From the NCBI GenBank assembly GCA_944472155.2, contig OX235279.1:115746110-115810109 (forward strand): a DNA stretch of 64,000 nucleotides. Direction: 5' to 3'. Numbering within the stretch: position 1 is the first letter of the stretch; every line of letters begins with the position of its first letter. Below the pieces are notes generated by a model. It made no database searches, had not been told where the DNA came from, and was given only the letters and a program-made list of their open reading frames with translations. A program made the translations under genes and the position numbers. Shown here piece after piece: positions 1 through 10,779 of this stretch. This DNA is from Trichobilharzia szidati (taxonomy: Eukaryota > Platyhelminthes > Trematoda > Strigeidida > Schistosomatidae).

Positions 1-655
1 TGGGGCTACCTGCTTATGTCTGTTAGCAATAGTAACAGCACAGATAAGTATTACAAAATCTGACCAATTCAAACTGTATTTCTTATAGGTTTTTCCAAAA
101 GAATGAAAGCCTTTAAATAAGTTTTTAAAATGTATGCCAAATTAAATACTTCATACCACTAAACATAATTTCGGCTCTCTACTGACACTTATTAAGCATT
201 CAAATATTATTGGCTGTAAGGATCAAGCAGTGCTCAATTTGGACGCTTAACATATTCATCACATAGATGTTTGTGAATTACTTTTCAAAGCTGTTAGAAG
301 AAATACAATGATTTCCACAAATATTGCTGGTCATTACCATTATCATTAAAACACGTGTTCACCGAAAATTCTGATAGTCCGCAACAAAACAAAGTTATAG
401 TTCTTCTCGAATTTTGCAGTGGTTTTTAATCGGCGCAAGTTCATGATAAGATCCATCACATAAAGTATTTTAAAACCAGTCAAAATTTCCTAATTCAGCA
501 TTAAGACGCTGTGTTGTTAATCACTGAATATTTTTTAATTAATTTTACTCCCTGAATCACACTCATTAATTGGGATATGAGTCAATATAACAATCATTTT
601 AATTAAATAAACTCTTTTATAATTTTATGTTTAATTAGACATAAACCACCGTGAG
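1..655. other. no recognised feature
   Basis: AT-rich sequence with stop codons in all frames. I see no coding frame, tRNA-like promoter or repeat shared with the rest of the window. It is probably intergenic or intronic. Confidence 0.4.
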
Positions 656-659
656 AAGG

Positions 660-895
660 TGCGTATGTGGCATAGCGGTAGAATGGTCTCCGACCACGTG
701 GGTTGTCTGGTGTTCAATTCCCAGACGACGCACTCCTTCAATCTCTAAGCCAGTAATTAGATTGGTAAAGTGGGAAGGTTGGACATGAGGCTAGCAACCC
801 CATCCTGTAAACATAATCACCATTGCTACAGAAACTTCAAATCTCTAGCCTGAAGCCTTATGTTCCAATGGGAAAGTAAAGCAATAAATAAAAAA
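660..895 (+). mobile_element. tRNA-headed SINE, copy 1
   Basis: The head (about 660-733) looks like a decayed tRNA, with a box A-like TGGCATAGCGG and a box B-like GTTCAATTC, which would form an internal RNA polymerase III promoter. The body (about 734-850) contains TGGTAAAGTGGGAAGGTTGG. The tail reads CTGAAGCCTTATGTTCC and then GGGAAAGTAAAGCAATAAATA. The same head, body and tail recur at 6312, 54147 and, on the minus strand, 53402, which shows a dispersed family. The tail resembles the 3' end of the RTE fragment ending near 19022, so an RTE LINE is the likely source of the retrotransposition machinery (inference). Several head bases differ from the other copies, which suggests an old insertion. 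It is not a working tRNA gene, because no normal anticodon arm can be drawn. Confidence 0.8.
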
Positions 896-899
896 TCCA

Positions 900-2284
900 C
901 CATGGATGGAAAAAGCATACTTAGGCTGCTTTTTAATTGGCTACTTAAAGTTTCGATGAAATGTTTAATTTCGTAAAGACTAATGCACGTCTGAGTTATT
1001 GACTTGTTTGTTTAGCCTTATCATGATTAGTCTTATCACCGAAAACAGAATAAATCCTTGTTAAATAACTAGTATTACTTCTGGAAAAGACAAATATTAT
1101 TATCATTCTAATTCAGTCTGAATATTATTACCTAAATGTAACTGTCGTCACACTGTGACAACATGCCCGGAAAAGACCTATCTGTACGCCTTGTAAAATA
1201 TAGATTTTTTCATACCTTCCTTAAATGTCTCAGTTTCCTCACTCTAGACTGGCTGATGAACACGGATACAATTCCTCAGTTTTTCTGCTTTACAATTATT
1301 AGCGGATTATTTATAGTCGAAATGTGAAAAGACTAATTTAGTAAGCGGATTGGAGACACTTCTGAAAGTACGCTGACAGAATTAATTTCCGGTTGTTTAT
1401 ATATAAACAAAAGTTGAATGTCCGCATAAGTCTGTCTATACGTCGAATTATTTAAAGCAAAGTGCGATTCAGCAGATGTACCATAATCATATTCATGCTA
1501 CTTTGTATGCGGAAATGTCATGACACCAAAACAAAGATGAATAACACAAGAGATAAACAAAGTTGTCATTGTGAATAGGATGTCATTGATTTCCACCGTT
1601 TATGTACATGGGAGAAATTAAAATGATTTTTTCAATTCGAATCAAAGTTAACAAAATTGGATGTAAATAATGGCCACAATATTTTTGCAACAGTCATTTT
1701 ATCATAGCCAGCAATGTTTAGTATTTAAAAAACGAAGAGATGAACATGAACTGCAAATTAATGCCTAAACAAAAATTAAATACTGACTCAAAGTAGAGTG
1801 AGTAATTTTTATAAAATGAAATTTCACCTATTATAGTATGCTAAGCTGACAAATATTTACCTGAGGTGAACCTTATTTGAAAGAATAACAAGTGGTGTTA
1901 AATTAATAATTACATTTCACAGATCTGTGTGACTCGCTTGTCAGAATTATAAAGGTTACGACGTGAAGTAAGTAGGACCAACAAGAAATATACAACTTTC
2001 ATCAACTCTGAATGGATATTAGTTTGTTATTTCTTTTGTTTTGCGTCTGCAGAACTCAAAACAACTGGATCAACATTACAAGCAGACACAAATCTATTTT
2101 CTTGCAAATGTTTAAAGAAACGAGTGTAATAGTTTTATAATTTCAGGCACTTATTATTTTCAAATCACATAATCAGTTAATCAATAGTTAAGAAAGATCT
2201 AGTAGTTAGTAAGAAGCACTGAAAAATATTAAGATAATATTTGTAGGATTTTCATACTTGATGCACAGCCAAAACGAGATGGCT
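900..2284. other. no recognised feature
   Basis: AT-rich, with no frame long enough to be convincing and no repeat I can match elsewhere in the window. Confidence 0.4.
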
Positions 2285-2288
2285 CAGT

Positions 2289-2823
2289 TATGGATAAAAT
2301 TGAGTTTGATAAAGTCACACAGTATTATGCATTAATATTTGCTAGTGACGTTTCGAGCACAATTTGTTGCTCATAGTCATGTCAAAGTCATATTAAGGTG
2401 GTGTGATACAGACACTGTATGCCAACGGGATATTATTCTCACTTGTTCCCACAGTTCAATTCGGCATTAATAACAGAAAACGATACACCTGTTTGAACAG
2501 TCTATTTGATGTTAGAGATAGAATACTTTCCACAGTTCAGTACTGCGTTAGTAACAGAATACTACGCATACTTAAACATTCTGTTTCTTGTCGTTTAGTG
2601 TAAACCAAAATCACAGGCTCACTTATTGGTTAACGAATATAAACTGTAGATATATAAACAGCGGTTTGATTAATGAAAATATACTTTGGCTTCTGTGTCT
2701 TGCCTTCAGTTGTTAAAATATGATTCTGATACGACTATGAGCAATAAATTGTGCTCGAAACGCCATTAGTAAATATTGCTTTATAACACCATGTGACTTT
2801 ATCAAAATAAATTTTATCCATAA
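2289..2823. repeat. foldback of two inverted PLE terminal segments
   Basis: The left arm (2289-2390) and right arm (about 2733-2823) are inverted copies of each other. Both contain TTTGATAAAGTCACA and a block that, on the strand read from the right arm, runs CTATGAGCAATAAATTGTGC then TCGAAACG. That block resembles a hammerhead: a hairpin with GAGCA/TGCTC arms followed by GAAAC, although one base of the usual CUGAUGA core is missing. Related segments occur near 8660, 38975, 39028 and 59765, where they lie beside or inside Penelope-like sequence. This supports reading them as PLE terminal repeats (pLTR). The sequence between the arms has no recognisable coding. It contains two related segments of about 34 bp (from about 2449 and 2528), both with CACAGTTCA and TAACAGAA. 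The region just past the right arm (2824-2875) matches pieces at 14681 and 59818. Confidence 0.6.
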
Positions 2824-3261
2824 TGCAATTATATTCTACCATAGTGTCCAAGTTGTATCCTGATATCAAAATGAGATGCCCATTAGTTTTGTTTGCCACG
2901 CGATTTCTGAGAATTCTGAACTCGGTCGAGTAATTTTAACCCTATTATGAACACTGACCTGGCAGACTGCTCGTGTAAATACTTCTGTTGTGAAAAAATA
3001 TCTTTTTGATAAAAGTTAGTATTACAGGTGGGAAATAAAACTCATGTAAACGTGAAACTAATGCTATCTTAGTTCACACGATGAATCAGTTGGAGGCAAG
3101 AATGACTGTTGGTAAAAGCATCTGTGTTTTGTAGGATTTAAGTTCCGTTAGTGAAATTTGGCTGGAAATCTCGAAACCTACATATTCTTGTCTTGGCTAC
3201 TGATTAAGTGTCAAAAACAAGAAGTGAAAATTGAATATGAGTCTACATTCATTGTATTACT

Positions 3262-4012
3262 ATACTATTATTATTGTTTCCTTTAATTCCTTGAGGAATA
3301 TAGGGCTTCAGCCGTGCGTCTCCATTACGTTCGGTTCTCTGGTAGAGTTTTCACCTGGCTCCAAGTCTGCCCACATGGTTTCATCTCCTCTTCACATGAC
3401 CTCCTCCAAGTCACCCTTGGACTACCGACTCCCCGCTTCCCTTTCGGGTTCCACTCGAGCAATGGCTTGTCTAGTGATGTCACTTGATGGTTTCCTCAGA
3501 GTATGGCCAATCCATCCCGATTTCTTCCTGCTTATTTGTTTCACAATCGGTTCCTGGTTGGTTCGCTCATTGCCAGAGATCCCTGTTGCTGATCTTTTCT
3601 GTCTGGTCATCTGATCTTGAGTATTGAGCGAAGACAACTGTTATTGAAGGTCTGTAGTTTGTTTGAGATGCTTTTTATGACGCGCAGTGCAAGTCTGTGA
3701 TCCGTATACTAGCACTGACTTCACATTGGAGTTGAAAATCCGGACACTATTTTTCATGCTGAGTGCCGTTGACATCCACACAGACTTGGTGAGAGTAGTA
3801 AAAGCTTGTCTTGCTTTTCCGATTCTTGCTTTGATATCCTCGTCAGTTCCGCCGGTAGTTGAAACGATGCTTCCCAAGTAGGTAAAAGAGGTTGTTTCTT
3901 TCAGGTTCCTCCCATTTATGCTGATCGTTGTCTGTTGTTGTTGTTCTTGTCCAGGAATCTTCATCACCTCTGTTTTCTCTATGTTTACCTGAAGTCCTAT
4001 CTTTGATTCATC
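3262..4012 (-). mobile_element. RTE-clade LINE, 5'-truncated 3' end
   Basis: On the minus strand this encodes the C-terminal part of an RTE-type reverse transcriptase protein. It is broken into at least two frames, about 3967-3641 and then 3637-3422. Visible hallmarks are the stretches FTYLGSIVSTTGG, IGKARQAF, FNSNVKSVLVYGSQT and then SGWIGHTLRK and ITRQA. These are typical of the region after the reverse transcriptase catalytic core in schistosome RTE elements. Neither the catalytic YADD-type motif nor the endonuclease domain is present, so the copy is 5'-truncated, as is normal for target-primed insertion. The 3' tail on the minus strand reads CTGAAGCCCTATATTCCTC and then an A-rich (AAT)-like end near 3262. 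A frameshift near 3640 marks it as dead. Confidence 0.88.
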
Positions 4013-4014
4013 GT

Positions 4015-6300
4015 ATGAATATTGCTAAATCAAAAGAGCCGTTTATAAAAGAGTGAAAATTAGGAGCATATTTGGTTTTATATTTCTGATAAAAAAAATT
4101 CCCGTCATAGGTAGTTAAATCTGAAATAGTTTGACCTTTTAACAGAAATGCGTTGAGAATTGGTTGTGTTGGAAATACTGCTTTCTCTTCTTATCCGAAG
4201 GACATCAAGTTATCTGATAAACCTTGAGAAGATTTGAATTTTACTGAATTCAGGTCAACTCGTCAAATGCAGTAGATGATCAATATATATTTTATGTAAC
4301 CTCAAAAAATTATTCCCCAAAATTTAATGTCCGTTTACCATAAAAACTATCTGGGAAATTCTGTTTTGAGGTTTCAGTGAAATGATGTAATAAAATAAAT
4401 GATGAATTTGAAGTGACACTAATTTCCTTCAGAAATAAAACAAGAATGTTTCGACCATCCTTTTGCTAAATATTTGTGAAATTATTTAAATCTTTTAGCA
4501 AAGAGACTGAATATTGATATTCGCTGTTGCTTCTTTTGCCGCTAATGATCATGGTAATAACTCACAATAAGGTTAAGTGTAAGCACCATGTATGTCGCCT
4601 CAACAAGTTTTTTCAGACCTTGACTTCAAGCACTAAACTATTTTGAATCTTCTCTCTACTAACTTATAATTGTTATCAATTCTAAACCACTTTTCTTGAA
4701 TTCATGTTTCCAGCGAAAAGTAAACTAGTCGTGAAACATAAATGGCGTAGATCTTGGCTTATTTATTTATTAGTTAGCCTAAACCCTTAATGTCATCTTG
4801 ACCTCTTGTCAATAGATTTAGCTACTTCAGCAAATAATTTTGTTGTGGGCAGGCGCTTCAAAGCATTCTGACTGTTAGTGAAGTGAAGTCGCGAATAATT
4901 CCTATGCAATATATTGATAAACTTCAATATGGTGATAAATGTACATTGAAAATATCATAAGAATTTGAAATCTGTAAGGAAAGATTTTGCTGTTCTCAAG
5001 TTATATGACTATGGACAGTAAAAGTTGTCTAAAACATTGTCTGCTAATAATTAAAGTTTCATGGTACAAGAAGAATGAAAAACAAATTTTGGAAACTCAT
5101 TGTTTTAATTAAAAAATTTCTTTTGAATAATTTTGTACTCAATTGAATTATGTTATGAATTACGTTTTGTCTGTCATCGCTACAGTAATTTTTAAAGAAA
5201 TGATTCACAGTTAAAGACTATCAGAGGTTATCCGATCTCAAAAGAATTAAAAACAAAAATTCTAGCTACGAAGAGCGTTGATCACTTTCCGTCACATAAT
5301 AATAATTGTATGTAAGACCTTAGAAAGCAGTGAGTCCTAAGAATATCTTCGTTTTAGACCTGCCTGATTTAAACTGAAATGCTTAAAGACTATGATTTTC
5401 ACATCAACATTTACAAAGAATGTGAGATTCCGTCATCTTTACGACAAAACTGTTCTCTTAATGAAAGGAACCAACAGTTTTGGAAAGCGAATGTGTTTTA
5501 GTCGCCATAATTCAGATTTTAACTTATTCCATTACTGTGATATATTTCTTGATCTCCAGAGTTATTGCTTCAAAAGCAATCCTTTTCAAAATTCATATTT
5601 CACTATTTAGCATTATTTATATTGCAAATTGTGCTGTTTAGCGATAATATCATATTCTAAGAGCTAAAAATAAATATTTATTTAATAAGCTGTATGATTT
5701 ATTGAATCTTGGTTGAATTATAAATTACAGTGAAATAAAAACATATGGTTTATTCATTTAAAGGTTACACGAAGTTCACTCTTGATGAATCAATGTGATA
5801 ACCAGTCTTGTAGCAGATTTGAATTCAAAGCATGAATATATGTTGCGTATGGAGTTGGCGATTACCCATATGCATTCTTATTCAGGTCAAGGACAACTGA
5901 CTCAAAATCTAAGTACTTTGTTTCCTTTGGATATAAGAAAGACGTTTCTTTAATAGAATGAAAATAAGTTGAATGCATACAGTTCAAGAAAACAAAACTC
6001 ACTGATCTGTATTCGGTGATTAAATGTCATAAGTCTGGCGAATAACGGAAGCTTAATAAAAAAGTGTTTCATATGTCTTTGTTTCGTTTTAAGTGGCAGT
6101 GAAAAGTACCAAGACATCTTGGAAATCGATGTATCTAATAGCATACCAATTCACATAGTCTGTCAATCTAAGCACAGCTGCTGCTAAATGCTCTTGTTTA
6201 TAAATTATGTATTAAACTCTGGTGAAAATATCTGTTGATCAAATAAGGTTTTAGGAATATGCTAGTTTACTGCCGATTAGCCTTAAAAATGAGATATAGG
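4015..6300. other. no recognised feature
   Basis: AT-rich with short chance frames only. I found no splice-bounded exon, repeat or promoter that I could support. Confidence 0.4.
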
Positions 6301-6311
6301 TGAGTGAGGTG

Positions 6312-6532
6312 TGCGTCGGTGACACAGCGGTAGAGTGCTCGCCGACCACGCAAGTGGTCCGGGTTTCGATCCACGGTCGACGCACTCCTTTACCTCACTA
6401 AGCCAGAAATAGAGCTGGTAAAGAGGAAAGGTTGGGCATGTAAGAATAATCACCACTGCTCCAGAAACTTCACACCTTTAGCTTGAAGCCCTATGTTCCA
6501 CTGGGAACGTAAAGGAATAAAAATAAGAATAA
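6312..6532 (+). mobile_element. tRNA-headed SINE, copy 2
   Basis: This is one of the better preserved copies of the family seen at 660. The head has box A-like GTGACACAGCGGTAGAGTGC and box B-like GGTTTCGATCC, and its ends GCGTCG and CGACGC can pair as an acceptor stem. The body contains GAGCTGGTAAAGAGGAAAGG. The tail reads CTTGAAGCCCTATGTTCCAC, then TGGGAACGTAAAGGAATAAA and an A-rich end. The tail is close to the RTE tail at 18973-19010, consistent with shared recognition by an RTE reverse transcriptase (inference). It is non-coding. Confidence 0.88.
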
Positions 6533-6835
6533 ATGTTTAGTTCACATCCATACGTAAATAACTCGTGTCAGTATGTAGTACGCACTACTTACAGAAACAA
6601 GCAGTATATGCATAAATATTCCATATTATTTGAAAAACCCTTGAAGAACAATAGCGTGGAAAGGGTTTTAATTCTGAGAAGAGGTTAATAAATTAAAGGG
6701 AGTGAAGAGCAGAACAGATGACATTAATTGCGAATGGTGAAAGCAATGCCAGATTTAAAGTTCGGTTGATGATCGTTATAGTTCTGTCAACAAAATATAC
6801 GTCTGTACTTACCAGTATTGTTCTTTTCAAGTCCT

Positions 6836-7030
6836 GGTGACTGAATGGTCTACGAGCTCACCATATAACTGCGAAATCCTGGATTCGAACCCCGGTGGGT
6901 GTTCACTACTGAAGAATACCAAACTGTGATGAGACAGCTGTCCAGTACTCCTTGGTTTTCCAATAGTCCTGTAACTTACGTTATCTCGGGATCCATCCTG
7001 TAGCTACAGTATATAACCGAATTCTGAATA
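6836..7030 (+). mobile_element. hammerhead-bearing SINE-like element, decayed
   Basis: A tRNA-like head has box B-like GGATTCGAACCCC near 6884. It is followed by a relic hammerhead ribozyme (about 6903-6950): core CTGAAGA (6910-6916, a permitted variant at the free core position), a weak stem II, then GAGAC where GAAAC is expected, loop AGCT and the cleavage triplet GTC. The A-to-G change in GAAA should abolish activity. Related copies lie at about 7440-7690 and on the minus strand at about 50750-51000. The order of tRNA-like promoter and hammerhead with a very short helix III is the known Sm-alpha architecture, but this body differs from the Sm-alpha copies at 36122 and elsewhere. Confidence 0.65.
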
Positions 7031-7209
7031 TTAACCTCCAGCGAGTAAAGTGAGAACAATATTTCAAACAATGTGAAAATGATAGCATCACGAACATGAA
7101 TGTAAGTCAATCAGCAATTACTGGATTTGCTGATTGGAATCGTTTATCCGACAATAAAATTGCATTACAAGGCCATATAGACTTCACTGAAGATCATCAT
7201 TCAGTCGAG

Positions 7210-7330
7210 TGACCCATGAACTTCAACTTTTGCAATTCTCAGTTTTTAGCCCTGCTCTAGTTCTCAGTTTCTCTTTTTGATGTCGATAAGTAATCTAACT
7301 TACAACTAATCATATTCCTGCCAACCAATA
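7210..7330 (+). repeat. partial tail of the hammerhead SINE family
   Basis: The segment at about 7276-7330 (TTGATGTCGATAAGTAATCT and onward) aligns by eye with 7645-7700 (TTGATGTAAATCCATGATCT and onward). This gives a direct repeat about 370 bp apart. It is probably the tail of a second, decayed copy next to the one at 7440. Confidence 0.4.
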
Positions 7331-7439
7331 ACTAAAAACTATTCCAACGTTTACTATCGACTGACTACATGACAAATGTTACTGGAGGTTGTAGTGAAAA
7401 GTCATGAGGTTAGATGTCAGGATAAATGGATTGAATGGA

Positions 7440-7690
7440 AGTGGTGCTATATATATAGCAAGCTGACAGAAATTAGAATTAACGGTTCATTAGATCCCAT
7501 TTGTATAGCTGACTTGTCAGTGTGTTCTCGTAATTTGAAGGTATTGGGTTTAGTTCTCGTGGGGTTACAGTCGCGTGCTGTTGAAGGTTCACAAAGTGGG
7601 ACAAAAGAGCTGCTTGGAACTCTCTAGTTTTCAACATCTCTCCAATTGATGTAAATCCATGATCTAACTTCAAACTAAACAAATTCCTTC
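7440..7690 (+). mobile_element. hammerhead SINE-like element, strongly decayed
   Basis: The segment carries a box B-like GGGTTTAGTTCTCGTGGGG near 7545. A relic of the hammerhead region follows: GCTGTTGAAGG, then AAAGTGGGACAAAAGAGCTG. Next come TCTAGTTTTC and ATTGATGTAAATCC. The order matches the copy at 6836, but the core is too mutated to act as a ribozyme. The frame at 7376-7627 that spans it is a chance frame. Confidence 0.45.
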
Positions 7691-7734
7691 AAACCAAACC
7701 ACTAGTGCTGCTGCAAATAACAGCTAAAGATAAT

Positions 7735-8655
7735 TTTATCCAAACAGTCGAAAAGGAAACACTCTTTTACATCTAATTGCTTAAGTATCAAGCTTATTTT
7801 TAAAATCCGATTTAGGAAAAAATATTCTTCTACTCAATCGTATTTGCTTTATCTACTATTCTCATACGATTTTTCTGAAATCACTTTTCAAATCAAATGC
7901 ATAATTTGTTTTCGGATTGAACATAATGTTCGATCACCGTTTTCATCATCATAATTACTATCATTACTAAAATTAATTACGTCATATGAGATAAAAAGTT
8001 TTTAGTTACTTTGAATGCATCGTTAAGTTCGCTGTAAGTGTGCAAAGTAAAGTATACTTTCAGTATGTCGAGAAATAAATTCAGTAATATAATTACTTGT
8101 CTACTGGAAAAAATTAAACACACTACTAATAATTTTGAAAAGGAGTAAAAGGCAGTAATTCATCAATAAATTTATGTTCAAGTACATACAAATTTTGCGA
8201 AAAATTCAGACAACATTAAAAGTGAACACCAGAGTATCATTCAGAAACAGTCAAAATATTCTGGTCTCCAAGACACTTTCACTCCGAAAATCTGTTAATC
8301 AAATCTAAATCTATATTCACCGTAACATATGTAAAGCAGTTTAACATTAGCCGATATGAGTGGAATAAAATGCTTGTTTTCATCGCTTAGACAAAAGACA
8401 TGTGGTGAGGAAACTTTGAAAAATATTTGCTTTGATGTGTACTGATGTGTCACTTGGAAAAATTCATCATTCATGGATCAAGCAAGTCTCGCAATTAAAC
8501 CAGCCTGCTCAGAAAATACTACTAATTGCAAATTCACTAATTTTTCTGATTTTTAAGAAGAAAGTAAAAATGTTCAACTGAATTTTACAGATTTTGAAGC
8601 TCATCTATATTGTCCTTTACAAATGTATTTTGATGTCCTCTGAGTTATTTGTTAG
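7735..8655. other. no recognised feature
   Basis: AT-rich, no coding signal and no repeat matched within the window. Confidence 0.35.
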
Positions 8656-8659
8656 ACAT

Positions 8660-8770
8660 TTTGTAGACATTACAAATTTATATGATTATGAGTAATAATT
8701 TATGCTCTAAACGTCATCCAGTTATTAATACTGCATCACTGTGTGACATTTAAAATAAACTTATCTAATA
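8660..8770 (+). repeat. solo PLE terminal segment with hammerhead-like motif
   Basis: The run from TATGAGTAATAATTTATGCT to CTAAACGTCATCCAGT (about 8687-8722), followed by ACTGCATCACTGTGTGACAT, matches the right arm of the foldback at 2733-2823 and the segment at 39028-39100. The GAAAC of the hammerhead-like motif has become TAAAC. No PLE protein fragment is visible beside it, so it appears to be a solo remnant. Confidence 0.5.
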
Positions 8771-8774
8771 TGAT

Positions 8775-10330
8775 ATTACTTTCTTAGATGTCAAGCATGT
8801 TTCTTTGTCAAATGAACGAAGTAGATGTTAGAAAGATGTTGAGTGAATATAAAATGAGCAACTTGGGAATTCTTTAAATTCCTAAAATGATTTTAAGAGA
8901 TGTTTATTGATATAAAAGTGAATGAGTTAAAAGACAATATTTCACATGAAAATGTCATGCCTTGATTTTGGATAGTAAAAAAATGCTACCAGCTTTTCAG
9001 AACAACCGAATATGCTTGTTTCCAGCCAGTCACATTTAGCCTTCATATTTGTTGTAACCTTCTTCCTCTAAACATAGAAACAGTGCATGGACAGACGTCC
9101 AGTTAGACCTTGAAAGTATAGTGTTATTGTTATGATGGTTCATAAGCCTTTTTAGAAATTTATGCAACTCTACATAAAAATAAAAAAACAATAAAGCACA
9201 AGTCATTGAACGATAATAAACCTTCTCACGACTTTGTGTAAGAGTTGTAGCTTAGGAAATTGTTACATATATCTTGCAAAGCTGAATGGGTGAAAACATT
9301 TCAGCTCCTAAGCACATCAAAAAGTTAAGAACCACAACTGAATTATGCGATATCTTCGCAACGTTGTAGTCACTGTGTATAATCACCTATATACTGATCT
9401 GTATAGCATCAGAAAGGAGCGACTCAGCGTTTTTTATCACTGAGTTTTGAAAAATATTATTGTCGCTACAGTGCTGTTTATTTTTACTGAGTATACTTTC
9501 GGTTACTTCTTTTCTGAAATACAATTGTTCCGAATGCCAATAGTTAATTTGTCCAGTAGGAATTGGCCAGAGGTAATAAAACTGCATATAGGTAAAATTA
9601 TCCGTGTTCCAAAGCTCAACAACACGGTGGAATTCTATTTCATTTACTAAGTGTACAGTGAAAATAATCAAATTATTATAAACTATAGTTCTAATTTAAA
9701 TAACTAGTTAGTAATGTTCTACTCTAAAAAGAAGAACTATGTAGAATGCAAGCTTATAAATTTAGCGATATACATATAGGCAAGTACAGTGACGACGATG
9801 CAGAACTGTATTTGCCGTACAAACTTTTCATATTCTGAACAAGGAAACAAAGCTGTAAATGCACCATTGAAAGTGAAAAATAGAATAACAGAAGCTAAAA
9901 ACCAAGATACAAAGTTCATTGCTGTTTTTAACAATGCTAATTTTTGTTTGGTTAGAGACTTCCCAGTGTAAGTGATAACAAAATCTTGTTCTATGTAATA
10001 GTGAACATTGGATTGTGTTAGAAATGTCCTACAGTGAACAACATTTTTTTCAATAAATTAATTAACACAGGACAAGATTCTGTTTGTTTTCTTCATAAAT
10101 TAGTTGTGACTGTTATGATAATCTCACCTTAGGAGGTCAAGAATGAATGTGGTAGGATGGCACTGATGACACTTCGTTACAGCAGTTTGAAAAAAGTGTA
10201 GACAAGTGCCACGAAATGCATTTGAGATGTAAGTATATAGTTGAAAATCTTATACAAAATCAAAGCATTTATTCTGCAACAATTTACAAATACAAAATGG
10301 GAAACAGGTTACTAAACAAGAGTCTTAAAA
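8775..10330. other. no supported gene
   Basis: The 67-codon frame at 9447-9650 has a hydrophobic N-terminus resembling a signal peptide, but it begins at TTG directly after an in-frame stop and has no ATG start. I do not call it. Nothing else is recognisable. Confidence 0.4.
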
Positions 10331-10353
10331 TTGTCGCGAAACCACTATAAAAG

Positions 10354-10707
10354 TTTAAAACAAGCAATAAAGGTTAATAAAGCAGGATTTAATGAATTCA
10401 TCAAATTTCGGTAGAACTCGTCAGCTGAATACTCTACATACACGGATATATATACTTTTGAAATTAAATTGGGAGATATAGGACCGATAAGTTCATGTTA
10501 AATTGAACATGACCTGGAAAAACATTCGTACCTGTCTTTCTGCATGACTAAATCAATATAGTTTGCTTACTTATCAGTCATATATCTCTCAATGTAATTT
10601 CAAAAGTATATATATCCGTGTATGTAGAGTATTCAGCAGACGAGTTCTACCAAAATTTGATGAATTCATTAAATCCTGCTTTATTAACCTTTATTGCTTG
10701 TTTTAAA
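10354..10707. repeat. inverted repeat with 127-bp arms and 100-bp spacer
   Basis: The arms 10354-10480 and 10581-10707 are reverse complements with four mismatches that I counted. Both arms include AAGCAATAAAGGTTAATAAA and CATACACGGATATATATAC. Just outside, CACTATAAAAGTT occurs in direct orientation on both sides (about 10341 and 10763). On the right it follows CCTGAAGAAGCG...GGAAAG, which is faintly hammerhead-like. No coding is visible in the spacer. The layout resembles the inverted terminal arms of the PLE copies further along, but no PLE protein is present here, so the origin is uncertain. Confidence 0.85.
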
Positions 10708-10779
10708 TTCGTATCGGGAAATAAGTGTTTCCAATTCCTGAAGAAGCGTCTCCCGGAAAGCACTATAAAAGTTGCAAAC

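Noticed and set aside
9447..9650. 67-codon frame with a signal-peptide-like start, reminiscent of secreted micro-exon gene products
   Set aside because: It starts at TTG right after an in-frame stop and has no ATG near the hydrophobic part; no supporting splice pattern was found.
10354..10707. DNA transposon with terminal inverted repeats
   Set aside because: No transposase, no clear target duplication at the arm ends, and the arms are almost the whole structure; a PLE-like foldback fits at least as well.
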